Part shown: piece by piece, positions 1 to 13,202 of the stretch
Layout of the letters: every line of letters begins with the position of its first letter
How positions within the stretch are numbered: the stretch's first letter is position 1
Origin: Doris montereyensis
Lineage: Eukaryota; Mollusca; Gastropoda; Nudibranchia; Dorididae
Assembly (NCBI GenBank): GCA_037039925.1
Contig: JAXRKP010000107.1
Location: 236,001 to 300,000, forward strand
Direction of reading: 5' to 3'
Length of the DNA stretch: 64,000 nucleotides
The notes under the pieces: model-generated
What the model saw: only the letters and a program-made list of their open reading frames with translations
What the model was told of the DNA's origin: nothing
The model's database searches: none
Translations under genes and position numbers: made by a program

Positions 1-42
1 AAGCCTTATGTCAAATACCTGAAGCAGCAAAAAAGGAGTTAA
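1..42 (+). CDS. ACOX1: ACOX-A: 3' end of an upstream acyl-CoA oxidase copy (partial), PTS1 out of frame
   Basis: The window opens inside the last exon of an acyl-CoA oxidase related to ACOX-B and ACOX-C. It reads KPYVKYLKQQKRS then TAA at 40-42. The same segment in ACOX-B (32433-32459) reads KPYVKYLKQ and in [16 protein letters not shown] run of six A at 29-34 shifts the frame; with five A the reading would continue to Ala-Arg-Leu and stop, as in ACOX-C. As written the protein ends Lys-Arg-Ser, which is not a PTS1. The rest of the gene lies outside the window, so whether this copy is otherwise intact is unknown. A base-calling error in the A run is the main alternative. Confidence 0.65.
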   Translation, partial: KPYVKYLKQQKRS

Positions 43-2217
43 AGCAAGATTGTGATATTCTTGTGACACTTGCCTGTTTTCCCTGTTAGTTGTCATTGTT
101 ACATCTTGATATTTCCCACGGCATCAATTGGTGAATTAAATGATAGTTTTGACTTAATTGACCTAACTTGAAAGACAATTAATAATAATATTAATACATA
201 GAGCGCCTGACATCCACCAAAGGTACTTGATGGCACTATACAATCAAAAGCACAAAAAGATTTAAAAATCAATAAATTTACAGATCCAATCAAATAAAAA
301 CCATGGAGCATCACAATAAAAAGCACATGCAACAGCCAGCAATAAACAAACATTTGAATTCATGGTGAACCCTTTCGGTGTCAGTAAAAGCAGATCTGAA
401 CAGCTCTGTCCTTAAACCTTTCTTAAAAATGTCAATGGCTAGGAAGACTTTGTATAAAAAGACAAATTGTTCCACAATACTAAAGGTTCATTCATTAAAA
501 GAGCATCATTTGATCTTAAAATTCTGCTTTGTTTGTACGGGGCAACAAGTTCCTGCAAATAATGGGGTGAAGTACCATGAAGGCAGTTATTAGCAAGACA
601 GAGTATCTTAAAGTCAACCCTAAACAATTGGCATTATTTCGTTGAAATTTACTCCGTCCATCATTGCGGTATTCTCAGGAGGAATTATAAGGAAACGCAA
701 GATGAAAGATAAGTGAAAGTCTTTGTTTAAAAATAGTAGCTGATCCATGGGATAAACAGTTGGCTGTTTCAATGAATATAAACTCAGATTATAAACAATT
801 CTGTCGAATACTGTAATCAAATAAAAAAAACCTTTGTTCCCGTTAATTTAACTTATGTATAGGTGTAATGGACATGGTGTACTGAGTTGAAATATATCGT
901 TGGGTTGGGGTTTTTTACGCATCCAGTTGCCATGGAAATTAGCCATCTTGCCCCATAATTTCACCACATTCAAAATCGATAGGCTTTCGACAAATTTCTT
1001 TCAAACTTGGCACACACCTTATTTGATACAATATCTAAATCGGATTTTGTTTTATAAGTAAATTTTTTTAAAGCATATGAGAACAATCCAAAAATATACA
1101 GAAACTCAATTTTCACATAACTATTATATATGTCGAAAAAGCCATCTGATCTTTTTTTGTTTTCCCCCATTCATCATTCGTACCAAATTTCATGAAGGTA
1201 CGTTGAGAAATAAAAAAGTAGATGGGAAATAATGAACAAACAACGACATGTTGAGAAAATTGTATTTTTCTCTTTTTCTCTGTTATTTGAATATATTTTT
1301 CTCCCATAAATCTAAGAACAGATAAGGATAATACTTTGAAACATCATAAAACCTTGAGGGGCTCTCAACTACTTCTTATCGACACTGTTTCAACTTGGTG
1401 CCTTTTGATAACAGGTGTGCGGAATATGTCACATAATTTCTGTACAATCTAAGGCAATATTCATAATATATCCTCGAAAGAGTTTCTTTGGGATATTGTA
1501 TATTGTGACGATCAAAATGAGTACCAACTTGCTGTACTTAAGATAATATTTCTGATTGTTATCGTATAATATAGCTGTGTTGAAAGATAGGCCTGCATCG
1601 TTTCTAAAAAATATTGTATTAATTCAAAAGAATCGATACTGAGCTTCTTTTATGATATCGTTGTGACAGGAATGAATTGCTCTATCCACTTCTGGCACTA
1701 GTACAATAGAATAGATTTATCCCATTTTCGGCAAGAATGGCATTTCCAGGACTCCTCTTCGCTTAATTACTAAATAAAGATATGCAGTTCTCCTGGCACA
1801 ATTTCTTTAAAAGGTCATTCTGATTTATCATCCATACAATCAAGTAAGTCATCAAAAGTTAGTATATTTTTTTATTTTATGGTGTTAATATTAAGATGAT
1901 AAAAACAAAAAGAAACATGATTAAGTAACTACTTCTTCATATTTCAGAAAAAAGTTGGACTTCAGCCACATGTTTCATATTTTATGCCATGTAGACTCAT
2001 CTTTTCTTAATTTATGTTAAATGGTTAATTTGTTTATGCTTGTTCACAATAATTGTATGCATGTATATATCTAAATGAAAGAAAATCTGTCATAATATAT
2101 ATACATACATGCTCAAGATTATTTTTCGGTGCATCTTGAATTGATGAGTAATTGATTTTTTTTAATTAATGTGTCATGCATATTATGTATTATAAAGATA
2201 TACAACAATGGCAAAGG

Positions 2218-2285
2218 ACTCTGTAGTTCAGAGGCAAGGTGTCAGCCTTTCAAACAGAAGGCCATTGATTCAAGCCTCGATGAAA
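2218..2285 (+). repeat. tRNA-derived SINE head (degenerate)
   Basis: The sequence 'tctgtagttcagaggcaagg' followed about 35 bases later by 'ttgattcaagcc' resembles A-box and B-box promoter elements of a tRNA-derived SINE. The related copy at 34178-34240 is better preserved. No complete cloverleaf can be drawn. Confidence 0.45.
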
Positions 2286-3334
2286 AGGTTTTCTAGACTT
2301 TTTTTAAAGTAAAATGCCCCCGATTTAAATGTATACTTCATTCCTACATTGCAAATGACATTATAGAGCAGCCTTTTGATTTCAATCATTTGTATTAAAA
2401 AATTCAATAGTTTCATATTGGTTGTGATGAAGAAAATTCTTTGTTTCTAATTGGATTGTGAGATAAATTTTTTATAAAGATTTCTCTTTTGCACATTGAA
2501 TAAAACGTATTGTAGCACTGAAAGTTAGACTTTTATACATGTAGTGAGTGCGGACTTAGAGGACATTGTTGAGAAGTTTTTTTGTAATACAAGCTTTCTT
2601 TACAATATTTTGGAAAACATTGGTTTAACCGAAGAAAGAGAATTTGAAGAAGGAATGTTGTGGGCAGTTGTATCAAAAGGTGTTAGATGGATATAATCAT
2701 GGAAATAAATTATATGTACTTTAATATATATTTTTTTGTGTATGTATCAGAAGAACTTAATCATGGAGATGAAATACATGTACTTTAATATTATTATTTT
2801 TGTCTTTAAAAGTTGTTTTTTACTTTATGATAATGGATATGACATAGCCTACAACTTTAAAAAAAACATCTGACCAATTTTTTTTCGTTTTCTGAGTTAT
2901 CTTGAAATGTATGAACTGAAACATGTCATTCACAATACATATTTGTTTTTGCCATCTGGCTGTCATAATATATTATTATTATTCATTATATATGCAAGTA
3001 TTTGTGCCCTATAAATATATTTTTGATATGATTGTAAAATAAACAAATTTACAATGATATACATTTTGGAAACTAAAACTTGTGTTGTTTTGTTGAATTT
3101 CATTCTCCTTTGCGTTCTTGAAAAGAGTGATGGTGATCCACACCCCTAGGATTAAGGGACCAATGAGTAAGCCAGAAATTTGAAAAATCTGAGTTAAGTC
3201 TCATTCATAGACAATTTCAATTATCTTTGTCTTAGTCTTAGACTTAGTCTTACTCAAGAAAAACAAGTGTCGTGTTTGTCACATGATAAAATTGAACCCC
3301 ATTTGAATCTGGTACTGTGTCAATCATTTACATT

Positions 3335-3660
3335 TGGAGGCGTTGTAGCTGAACCGTAGGGTTCAAATCCCATGGTTGGCACAGGTGGGTTTTTCACAAC
3401 GTTGTACTTCATTCTTACTTACCTTCCTCAATTGACTTGGGTGTGAATAGGTATCCAGCTACGAGTGGAGAAAGATCTTGTCTGAGTGAACATACGAAAC
3501 GCTTGACAGGTTGGTGTACTGTATGCTCCCCAATGAGTTGAGAAGGACTGAATGAAATGGCCTACTGGGGATAAAGGATGTACAGTCAGTGAGCCTGCAC
3601 ATGCGGGGGGGGGGGGGGGGGGGGGTGATATGGACTATAAATCCATCTTTATCTTAAATC
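3335..3660 (+). repeat. tRNA-derived SINE
   Basis: Starts with a head containing 'gggttcaaatccc' (B-box like). The body contains 'tgtactgtatgctcccc' and a 3' part 'ggactataaatccatc'. Related copies lie at 19836-20135 and 35666-36010; the latter is the segmental-duplication partner. The 3' part is interrupted by a G run at 3605-3626. Confidence 0.6.
3605..3626. repeat. Poly-G tract
   Basis: About 22 consecutive G inside the 3' part of the SINE. The duplicate at 35980 lacks it and reads 'catgtgcggtgatacag', so the run expanded after duplication or is a base-calling artefact. Confidence 0.8.
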
Positions 3661-4029
3661 ATTAATTTAGCAAAAGGCTGCAAGATACAATGGCATATTG
3701 TTAAGCTCTCTTACTCCACAGAGAGAAGAAAGAGAGTTAGGAAGGGACTGAATAAAAAGAAAAAACAAAAACTTACTAACAATAAAATATATTTTCCCTA
3801 AAAAAACATAACACAGGGAGTAAAACAAATATAGTAGTGAAACAAAGAAACAATTCAAAATAAGAATGCTAGAAAAACAAAAAAATCTTCTGATTAGCCT
3901 CTCGTCGAAGAGCATTCTTGACTCAATTAAATTTATCCCGTCCACTATGTGCTGTGATCTCGGGTGCATTAAAAAGAAACAGCAAGATGAAAGGTAAGTG
4001 AAAGAGTGATTACTTAGCAGCACCTGTCA

Positions 4030-5140
4030 TCACAAATGAAAAAGAAAACACCAAAAACAAAAAGCATCTTCTCACCATAAAAAGCACACCAGGGCCTTAT
4101 GTTGTTATGGGGTTGGCGAGTTTGGAACCAAAATGTCGATTTTCTATTATTTATATTTTGGGTAGAATGATCATTTATCTACAAGATTATGACATAAAAA
4201 TTAAAAATGTCCATATTATGACATCATTTTTTCTCGCAAAATATTTTGTAGGCGAGGGTAGCTAAAAACAGTCAAAAATTTTGCTTCAATTACCCTGACA
4301 CTGACTGAGGAGATGGCACTAAAAACCTGTGTCATGGGGCAGCTGTCGCCAAATTTGGTATCATTAGTTTCGCCTAGCTTTCGCACGCCAATTTGGCCTA
4401 GTGCTGAATGACATAAGAGGTGGAAGGCTAGCAATACTAGCATTGCCAGTGGATACGTTTGTAAACGTGCTTACAAGATAGAAATAGAGGAATAAAACAA
4501 ACAAAAACTGGTCATTATGTAGTCTGTTTTCAAAACAGTTCACATCTAAACCTAGATTTACAATCTTCTTTACATTAGTAACAGTACTGTTACAAAAAAG
4601 GGCAAACTCTGAAGCATCTTTTTTATATGTTTTTCTTTTGATTTCTTTGTTTGCAATTTTCTCGAAATATAGTCTTTTCCAACTAAATTTCTATCTCCTC
4701 CGTCATTTACTGATCGATTTGTATAATATTTGGCACACAGATTCCTCTCGTCAATGTTAATAGAATGACGTCAGGGTTTTTTTTGTATATATCTTGTAAA
4801 TTTTTGAGAGAGAAAAAACAACTTTGTAATAAAAAATTTGCATTTAAACGATGTTTTTTTTAATTCATTAATAAAAAATATTTCCAAAATATCTTTAAAA
4901 AAGCTGCCGTCACTCTACAGATATTGAGTGGAACAACGATCTGGACAGGTTTCGAGTGATTTTATTCAAAATCCAAGATGACGGCCATTTCTAGGCAACC
5001 AAGGATGCCGCAAACTTTCAATGATACAGGATGACTGTATTTTGACGGTTACTCATACGTATACTAAACGGGAAAACCCAAACTCAAAAGCAGAAAAAAA
5101 TCACTTCAGGAGCCCCCCCCCCCCCTTTAATACACACAAA
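4030..5140. other. Insert specific to flank copy 1; no gene seen
   Basis: This block has no counterpart in flank copy 2, where about 36200 joins directly to sequence matching about 5150. It is AT-rich with only short chance reading frames. I recognise no element ends, so it could be an unidentified transposon or a deletion in copy 2. Confidence 0.5.
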
Positions 5141-5730
5141 TAAATGGTATACCGTTAATTAACAAGCAGACAGAGAAGATGATGTGAAGGACTGGGAAAG
5201 GCAACACCTGGGAGAATATACTAGAGTAGGAAGACGACAGGGCCATATTACATTGATCTTGGGTAGATGACACTATCGTCATAACATAACTTTATTAATG
5301 ATGATATAATTCTTTAGTTATTTAATCACAGATTATATCTTTCAAATCAAAGATAATGTTAAATATGATTCTAAGGTTAAACTGTAATGCCAGATTATGA
5401 GTGTCAGAGGTAAATTTCAACCCCTTAATAAACAACTCTGCTATTAATAATAACATTTAATAAAGTTTGTAAATGTCTAATAATATAAAATAAACTATCC
5501 CTTCAGTAGGCTACATGTAATTAGTGTTATCAAAACGAGCTGATTTTCACAATGTCCTTGAAGAAGGTTTACCCCATTTCAATTGATATCACCACTTCAG
5601 ACAGTCCTGATACAGATAGCATTGATGAGCTTCTAGTCGTTATCAGTCCTTTGCTTTGTAAACATATTGACAATGCAATAGACTTTGCATGAAGATAAGA
5701 TTACAAGTGGGTGGCTATGTGATATGAGTA

Positions 5731-5732
5731 TT

Positions 5733-5823
<91 letters not shown>
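5731..5823. repeat. (TA)n microsatellite
   Basis: Nearly pure TA dinucleotide run of about 90 bases leading straight into the 39-bp minisatellite. It is absent from the duplicated flank near 37120. Confidence 0.95.
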
Positions 5824-5826
<3 letters not shown>

Positions 5827-6188
5827 CTATAAAGATAATGAACAACGAAAACTGCTTTGATGTTCTCATAAAGACAATGAACAACGAAAACTGCTTTGAT
5901 GTTCTCATAAAGACAATGAACAATAAACTATTTATGTTCTCATAAAGACAATGAACAACGAAAACTGCTTTGATGTTCTCATAAAGACAATGAACAACGA
6001 AAACTGCTTTGATGTTCTCATAAAGACAATGAACAACGAAAACTGCTTTGATGTTCTCATAAAGACAATGAACAACGAAAACTGCTTTGATGTTCTCATA
6101 AAGACAATGAACAACGAAAACTGCTTTGATGTTCTCATAAAGACAATGAACAACGAAAACTGCTTTGATGTTCTCATAAAGACAATGA
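5824..6188. repeat. 39-bp minisatellite, about 9 units
   Basis: Unit begins 'ataaagacaatgaacaacga' and ends 'gctttgatgttctc'. One unit near 5905-5940 is divergent and shortened; the rest are almost identical. Because 39 is divisible by three, both strands stay open across the array; this is not evidence of coding. Flank copy 2 carries a single diverged unit at about 37128-37170, so the array expanded only here. Confidence 0.95.
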
Positions 6189-7440
6189 AGCTAAACAAAA
6201 ATGTTTAAAGATGCAAACAATTTACTTTCTTATTCAAAATATATTTGCTTATAATAATTATAACTCAATAATAAGTGCATTGGAAGAACAAGTTTATCAG
6301 TAATTCAACATTGCATTGCATTTAAATATTTTTGTAACAACAGTTATTTACCACCTATTGTGTATGTTGAACATACAAATTTCTTGTTTTGTTTCTTTCT
6401 TTTTTTCGTGTGTATCCGGTTGAATGATAGTTTATAAATCTCATCATACATCAATGGGAAGATCTAATAAAAGGAAAATATGCTATAGCCCTATATAGAG
6501 ACAAGATTTCATTAACATGAATCAAACCACCCCCTCGATGGCTTGTGAGATTTTTGTCCACCTGTAGAGACAGGACTTTGAGAAGTTGATTTACTCTGCT
6601 CCAGACCAGAGGCAAGTAATGTATGTTGGAGGCAAATTCAGGTGAACAATTCAAGCATGCAAAGAGAGAAATCCAACTAAAACTTTAAACATTAAATATG
6701 TAGGCCCATAATCTCACCTCTCCGACAACATCCTTCTCTTCTCTTCCACTACTTCCAGACAATTAAGATAAGTCATCATTTTAAATCAAGAAATAAGCAC
6801 CTGGCAATGTAAACATCTGAAAACTTATGAGTATTACGCTGAGCTGTCACACTGAATTAATGTAATGTAAACAGAAACTCAAAATAATATAACAGTGTAT
6901 CTAGATCTCTATCATATCTAATACATGTAATCATATGCAATAACAAGGATCAAATATAAAAGAAAAGAGAAAAAGACATCATGAAGGGAGTGATCCAATT
7001 CATATTATAAAAATACCTCTGAACGGGTGACTGACTTACTTATTGTACCTCTTTAAATTCTTGTTTTCAAACATATCTATAAAAGAAATTGAAGTTTTCA
7101 AAAAACACAAGTAAGGCACATTATTATGATGTTAAGTTATTACCGATACTTGAAATTTTGCATTGTCAACAATCAAGCTTCGTAAATAAATAAAATCACA
7201 TTATCAGTCACAGTTTCCTTTCTATTTGAACAATTTTAGCAGTTATCTAAAATCTAAACTAGGCATACATTCCATTACTTTTTTCTCAATCTAATCTGAA
7301 AATTCCTGGATGCCTCCGTTCACAAATATATCACACACAAAATTAAAAGGAATACTGAATTGCAGTATAAAAACACATTAAAAAAGTTCCCTCACCGACT
7401 AGAGGCTAATAATATAGACATGTACCTGCTGGATAGTACC
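6189..7440. other. Part of flank copy 1; no gene seen
   Basis: AT-rich sequence collinear with about 37170-38485. No coding potential, RNA gene or recognisable element was seen beyond this duplication. Confidence 0.7.
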
Positions 7441-7760
7441 CCACTGGACTAATCTATTGTCTGTCCAAATTTTGTATCCCTGTTTTGAGTCACGTGGAAG
7501 AAATGATAGCATCCACTGGACAAATCTATTATCTGTCCAAATTTTTGTATTGCTGTTTTGATAGGCGTGTGGAACAAATGATAGCATCCTCTGGACAAAT
7601 CTATTATCTGTCCAAATTTTTGTATCGCTGTTTTGATAGGCGTGTGGAACAAATGATAGCATCAACTGGACAAATCTATTATCTGTCAAATTTTTTGTAT
7701 TGCTGTTTTGATAGGCGTGTGGAACAAATGATAGCATCAACTGGACAAATCTATTAATGT
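7441..7760. repeat. 75-bp minisatellite, about 4.3 units
   Basis: Units start 'ctggacaaatctatt' at 7516, 7591, 7666 and 7741, exactly 75 bases apart, with a shorter divergent unit before them. The length is divisible by three, which explains long open frames on both strands. Flank copy 2 has about one unit at 38490-38585. Confidence 0.95.
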
Positions 7761-8872
7761 TAAATCCTACCATTTTCCCCCTCTTTAAAATCTTCTGCTG
7801 CCCATATGGGGCTATCTTATGTGGAATGTCTAATGTGATTATTAAATTATGGGTTTTGGTAAACACAAATCATCGATACATGATCTTATTCTTGCTGATA
7901 TCTCTTACAAGCATGGCCGGAGACATTGTGGATTATGATTTCATTCTATTATAAAGCTGGGTTTGTCTAACTTTGAGACTATTGTATCAGGTGTGGGTAA
8001 TGTCGAGTACGATTATTAGATCTATTCAGTACTCGATACTGAGGTTACAGGATTGTTATTGTAATAACCGAAAATCGAAAATTAGATCTAGTAACACCTT
8101 TTTGAGTAACACTTAAAAAATGTCCTCGATCATAAGCCAACAATCTTTTCTCAATTAATTCAAATACTGATTTCATCCAATAGTTCATTCGCTAAGAACC
8201 CTAACTTAAACAAGCTGTTTGAAATCTACATGTGAAATATAGTGATTGTAGATGCAGTTGGGCCTGAGTTTACAGCGCTCAAAGTTAGAGAAAATCAGTT
8301 TTATTTATACATAGATTTCTCCCTAGGCAGTTGTACATATTTGGATCAAAGTCAGTCCAAATCTCTACCGTTTCCCCTGTGTGATAACTGCTGTGTAAAC
8401 AAACATTACAATGCAAAAGCAGATATAGAAGAAAACGCAACTACAGCAATGTAAAATAAGAGAGACAAAACAGCAGCAAAATTCTAGACTAGAATGAGAT
8501 AAGTTGATTTTTTAAAATTCTGTTTTAAAATTGACATAGTTTTCAAGTAATGATATAAGTTTATTTTTATTATTCATTTTTTGAAATGACATGGTTTTCA
8601 TCAAATAAAACCCTTGTCTTTAACCTTTAGTGGCATAACAAATAAATGTCATTAAAGACATGTTTTGTTCCATTGATGGAGGATATACTCTTTAACAAAT
8701 ACATGAAACACCTATAATAACACCAACATGAGTAGAGCGAACCATTTTTGGTTGATAAAATATTGACTTACAAGTGAGTTTACAGGAAGAGACATAGATC
8801 TACATATCAATGCCTTGAAGCTATGAACGTTGTAGTAATTAGAAAGTCAAGATTGTCACACTGATTTTTTAC

Positions 8873-9024
8873 CTTTAACCTTTCGCCTTTCTCTTTCAGC
8901 ATATCTGGGGGGGGGGGGGGTGTGTGTGTGATGGAGGGTCCAAACTCCAGTCATGTTCCGATTCGATGAAGTAGCTGAATGAGTAGATCTAGAATCTAGC
9001 TCTAGATCTGGATGCAAACTCGAC
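8873..9024 (+). promoter_or_regulatory. Upstream region of ACOX-B exon 1 (inferred)
   Basis: Lies between the end of the flank duplication and the ACOX-B start codon. It holds a short G run at 8907-8920 followed by GT repeats, and overlapping AGATCT/TCTAGA motifs just before the ATG. No TATA box at a usual spacing is obvious. A promoter or 5' UTR here is inferred from position only. Confidence 0.3.
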
Positions 9025-9148
9025 ATGTCTAGTCTGAAAGTAAGCCCACATTTGGCGCACGCCCGTTCTCAAGCATCTTTCGATCCCCTCAAGCTTTCGT
9101 ATTTTCTGCATGAAGGACCAGAACGAATCAAGCGAAAGAGATTCATCC
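9025..9148 (+). pseudogene. ACOX1: ACOX-B exon 1 (start codon)
   Basis: ATG at 9025 opens MSSLKVSPHLAHARSQASFD, then a PLKLSYFLHEGPE segment, ending ATC C before gtaagt. It is 124 nt, the same as ACOX-C exon 1. It matches the ACOX-C start [20 protein letters not shown] and the conserved LTHxLDG region of the family. The frame is intact in this exon. Confidence 0.88.
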
Positions 9149-10111
9149 GTAAGTCCATATTTATTACTTTTTTCGTACAATAGTCTCCGCCAAAATGCAC
9201 GGTCCACGGTTGACAAAACAATCATGCATTTTGGCGTACGTGCATTTGATTGCCATTCTTGTTTGGACATACATGTAAACTCTCTTCCTTTTCTGTTAGT
9301 TGTTTGTTGTTGTTGTTTTTGTTGTTTTGTTTTGTGTTTTTTTGTGTTGTTGTTAATGTGTTTGTATATTCTGTCCTTTTTTTCTCTTACATTTTATTCA
9401 CAAGATGCTCAAATTTCATCAACACATTATGTGAAGACATTGTTTCAACTATTTCAGTAGTTATGGTGAAAATGAATACGATAATTCTTCAACCTTTATC
9501 AATACATCTCTATCAAAGTCAACTGGCTTTGAATAAATATATTACAGCTATACAAAAAAAAAGTAAAAACAGAAAACGACATCCATTAGGAGGAATCAGC
9601 AATCAAATCATGGCAAATTGATAATTATTTGAGAATTACAAAACATTATTAAGAGAATGTTAACTTGAAAAGGTATGCTTATTATTGGTTACACAAGTCA
9701 TGTGCTCCAGAACTTGTTTCGTCTCTGTTTTGGTCTTTATAGATTATAGATTCAATGTTTCGAAGATCAAACTTAGATGAGGGAGTAATGTCAGAATATT
9801 CTGCAAATGGTCTCCATAGTCGCAGTCCTCCATAATCCAGATCGTCTGGTCTTGCCAATTAAGCAGTAAAGTTGCCTGACCATGTCAGCGAAGCTTGTGT
9901 GTTACCACCTTGCTGATTTTCATGGATGAGTTTTTTTATCACATGTGCTTGATCTTTCTCTGTCATACTCGGTCTGACTGTCTGACGTGATACATGTGTC
10001 AGAAATGTGTAGATCTATCTTCTTCTCGCTGTGTAAATATCGTATCTGTCGCCATATCTTCTAGGTCGTTTGATTCACTGATTGTATTTCCGACGAGAGA
10101 TGTGTCGTCAA

Positions 10112-10412
10112 TGGGGTGATGTAATGGTTAACACACTTAATGAATGGATATCACTGTTGTTTCTCTGGCTTGAGTCCGTACTGTTGTTTGTTTGTGTTGA
10201 ATGTTAGCATTTCCACTTTCTTTGCTTTCAATAAAGTCCGATAAAGTCCGTGTTCGTACATGTATCGTCTAGGGGCAATGTCACAGTTGACACACTGAAT
10301 GAATGGATGGCACTGTCGTTACTCTGGATTGAGTTCGTACTGTTATTGTTTGTTTGAAGAATGTCAGGACTTTCGGTTCTTTATTTTCAATTAAGTCCGT
10401 GTTCGTAGATGT
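10112..10412. repeat. Tandem duplication of about 150 bp
   Basis: 10112-10262 and 10272-10412 share 'aatgaatggat', 'ttgagt(c/t)cgtactgtt', 'gtttgtttg' and 'aagtccgtgttcgta' in the same order. The first half contains 'gatgtaatggttaacac', which is A-box like, so a tRNA-derived SINE origin is possible. Confidence 0.65.
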
Positions 10413-10974
10413 TTTTGCTGTCTTCGTTGCTACTCTTGTATGATGTTGTTTTCTAAGGTTGTCTCGTCTTATTTGGCTTGGCGACTTCCATCTGAAGCTG
10501 GCAGGAGTTGAATGATGACCCATTTACACACTCGTGTCGGCCATCACCATGCCATCAAATCGAAGGACGAGGCTGTGTGCTCTTTATTTCCAGCTACTTT
10601 GAAGGAGGAGAGGTGAGATTCCTCTAAAAGACTGTTGATAACACATTCCCGCATCGTCGGAAGTCCGATAACTGACATATTGATGTCTTGTCACTCAACC
10701 AATAATAAACTTGAAGTCATAAAAGGGACGAGCAAGAACTCGCGAACCCACGTCTGTCCTGCTCAGTAACCCCAACACCTGAAGTCCCTGTTGTGTTAGT
10801 TGTTTGTTATGGTTAGGAGCAGAGGCGTAGCGTCATACCCATTGTGTAGGTGGTGCAATGATAAAATACTGTCACAATGTCATACTTTCAGACAACTGAT
10901 ATAATTAGTAAACGTGATGTAGTACAAGTTATTTCAATGTTGAAAACACCTCCAAGCAAGAATTTTGAATAGTG

Positions 10975-11180
10975 AAACAGAAGAGAGAGAAACAGAAACC
11001 TGGAATAGAGAGGGGGAAGGAGAAAGAAAAAAGGCCAGGGGAGGAAGAAGGTAAAAAAAAAGAAAGACAGGAAAGGGATATAAACACAGCGAGAAGAAAG
11101 TGGGAGAGGAGAGAAGAGAGAGGCAGGGGTTGGAAATGGAGAAGAAGGGGAGAGAGGACAGGGGGGGGAGAAAGAAAGAG

Positions 11181-11268
<88 letters not shown>

Positions 11269-11320
11269 TAGAGAGAGACAGACAGACAGACTGACAGACA
11301 GACAGACACAGAGAAAACGA
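10975..11320. repeat. Purine-rich tract with (GA)n and (GACA)n
   Basis: A strongly purine-biased + strand. It starts as irregular GA-rich sequence, becomes pure GA at about 11186-11236, then GACA tetranucleotides to about 11310. The open frames across it are low-complexity artefacts. Confidence 0.95.
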
Positions 11321-12057
11321 GCAACACATATTAGTGTGTATCAGCACCACACAGCACGGAGGGAGCTATTCTTTGGCTAAGTTTCCATGGTGAGGATCTC
11401 CATAAGTAAATTCGTCAGTCAACGGGCACGCATGCGCCACACCAGTTCGAGGATGGAACTAAATTGGTGCCTTGACAGAATATTTTTTGTACATGCAAGA
11501 GGAGAAGACCACGACCTTTGATCCTATTCAGGTAATATTTTTGTACAGTTGACAGCTATCTTGGTTCCCATTACGAGAGGGCACCACAGGAAAAGGTGAG
11601 AGGTAAGAAAAAAATACCACAGGCTGCGCATGATGTCACCAGAGTGAAACCTGAGTGATAGTGAAGAGCCCAGCAGAAGTGAGGTTGAAACCGGTGTGTG
11701 TGTGTGTGTGTAGGGTAAAGCAAGTCGATGCGATGGGTGTATTGCAAAGAAATCATAGTAGTACCTTCTTGGTGTATTGTAATATTTTACAGGTGGTTTC
11801 TGGCACCAAAAAACCAAGCAGAACACGCCCCTGGTTAGAGTTTGTTTGTTGTTCGTTATTTGAGGGCGAGACCCAACATGCCTCCTCATAGAGCTGTTAC
11901 ATTCTTCTCTCACTCATCTAAGTGCAGCCAGGAGTGAGATGGTGAAACTTTTTTGAGCAACAATGATTTTTGTATTGATTGACACCCGTGTCATACAGAA
12001 TGTGATCTATGTGGGTAAAAGTGACTAAAGACCTTTCTCAAACTTTCTTACCGTGAC

Positions 12058-12277
<220 letters not shown>

Positions 12278-13171
12278 GATCTGCATGTCTGTCTGGCGGA
12301 CCTATCGAGTCATGGAGGAAAGGGATGGGTAAGGGTGACCATAGCCGAGACAGCCACGACTAGTTGCATAATTGTTGTGTATCTGTGTGTACACATATTA
12401 TTAACATAATATATCTACATGTCACACACACACACACACACACACGCACACACACACACATGCTTGACAGATTTTGTTACTGAGAGAAGCAAGAAGAGGT
12501 TATCAAGTTTATTTTTTCACAAGATTTGCATTTTTAAATGTAACAAATTGAAGACGAACTTACAAAAACCTGTTGCATTTTGGCAAAGTCAAGCCAACCG
12601 TTGTGCATTCTGAGAAGGTAATTAGAGTTGTAAATTCGGTTTCATGAAACAAACGTGCACTTTGGCGGGATGCAAATTGTCGGAGACTATTTTGTAGTAC
12701 GTATTGATCTACATCTAGAAATATATATATATATTTATAATATATTTTGTACTGTATTTTGGAGACGGAATGGGTCAGGGCGCGATCGTCGATATATGCC
12801 GGAGGCGTAGTCGTCATATATATATATATTTATATATTTCGCGCATGTAACTATCGTAGTCACACACACTATCACCATCCTGACTTTTCAAAATCTTCAG
12901 TATTCAACCACCTGGCCAAGAGGCAGTATATTCTTCGCTCCTGACGATTGTATTTCCTTGGAAACATATATAATTGTTTTTAAATTATCAAAAACGACTT
13001 TAATTGTCATATTTAAATACCTTAGTTTCTCATCTATTATAATTGATAATGTCAAATAAAATCTGGATTGAATAGCTTTATAACTCAGTATCTTTTGAGG
13101 AAGGAGTTCCGTAGCTGGGCATCTCAAGGAAATAAATGAGAAATGGAGATACAACATGGAAGTTTTCAATG

Positions 13172-13172
<1 letters not shown>

Positions 13173-13201
<29 letters not shown>
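13173..13201. repeat. 29-base poly-G run
   Basis: Uninterrupted G from 13173 to 13201 at the left edge of a GC-rich island in otherwise AT-rich DNA. It could form G-quadruplex structures and is also a likely place for assembly error. Confidence 0.9.

Positions 13202-13202
<1 letters not shown>

Larger units (their letters stand above)
43..8872. repeat. Segmental duplication, copy 1 (3' flank of ACOX-A)
   Basis: Apart from insertions, this stretch can be followed collinearly against 32463-40172. Shared blocks include the 3' UTR, 'gtaatggacatggtgtac' near 867 and 32707, the SINE near 3335 and 35666, a 'gggaagatct' block near 6456 and 37430, the 75-bp repeat region near 7441 and 38490, and a 'tgcccatatggggc' block near 7798 and 39180. 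Copy 1 differs by an insert at about 4030-5140, the TA/39-bp array at 5731-6188 and extra 75-bp units. Homology fades at about 8872, some 150 bases before ACOX-B exon 1. I see no gene of its own here. Confidence 0.85.

Noticed and set aside
5685..6208. Open frames over the 39-bp array on both strands (repeats like NNENCFDVLIKT)
   Set aside because: The unit is 13 codons long, so frames stay open automatically; the paralogous flank has only one diverged unit.
7399..7866. 155-codon repeat frame on the - strand
   Set aside because: Product of the 75-bp minisatellite (25 codons per unit), with no similarity to a known protein.
8989..9270. 93-codon frame on the - strand
   Set aside because: Antisense shadow of ACOX-B exon 1 (9025-9148).
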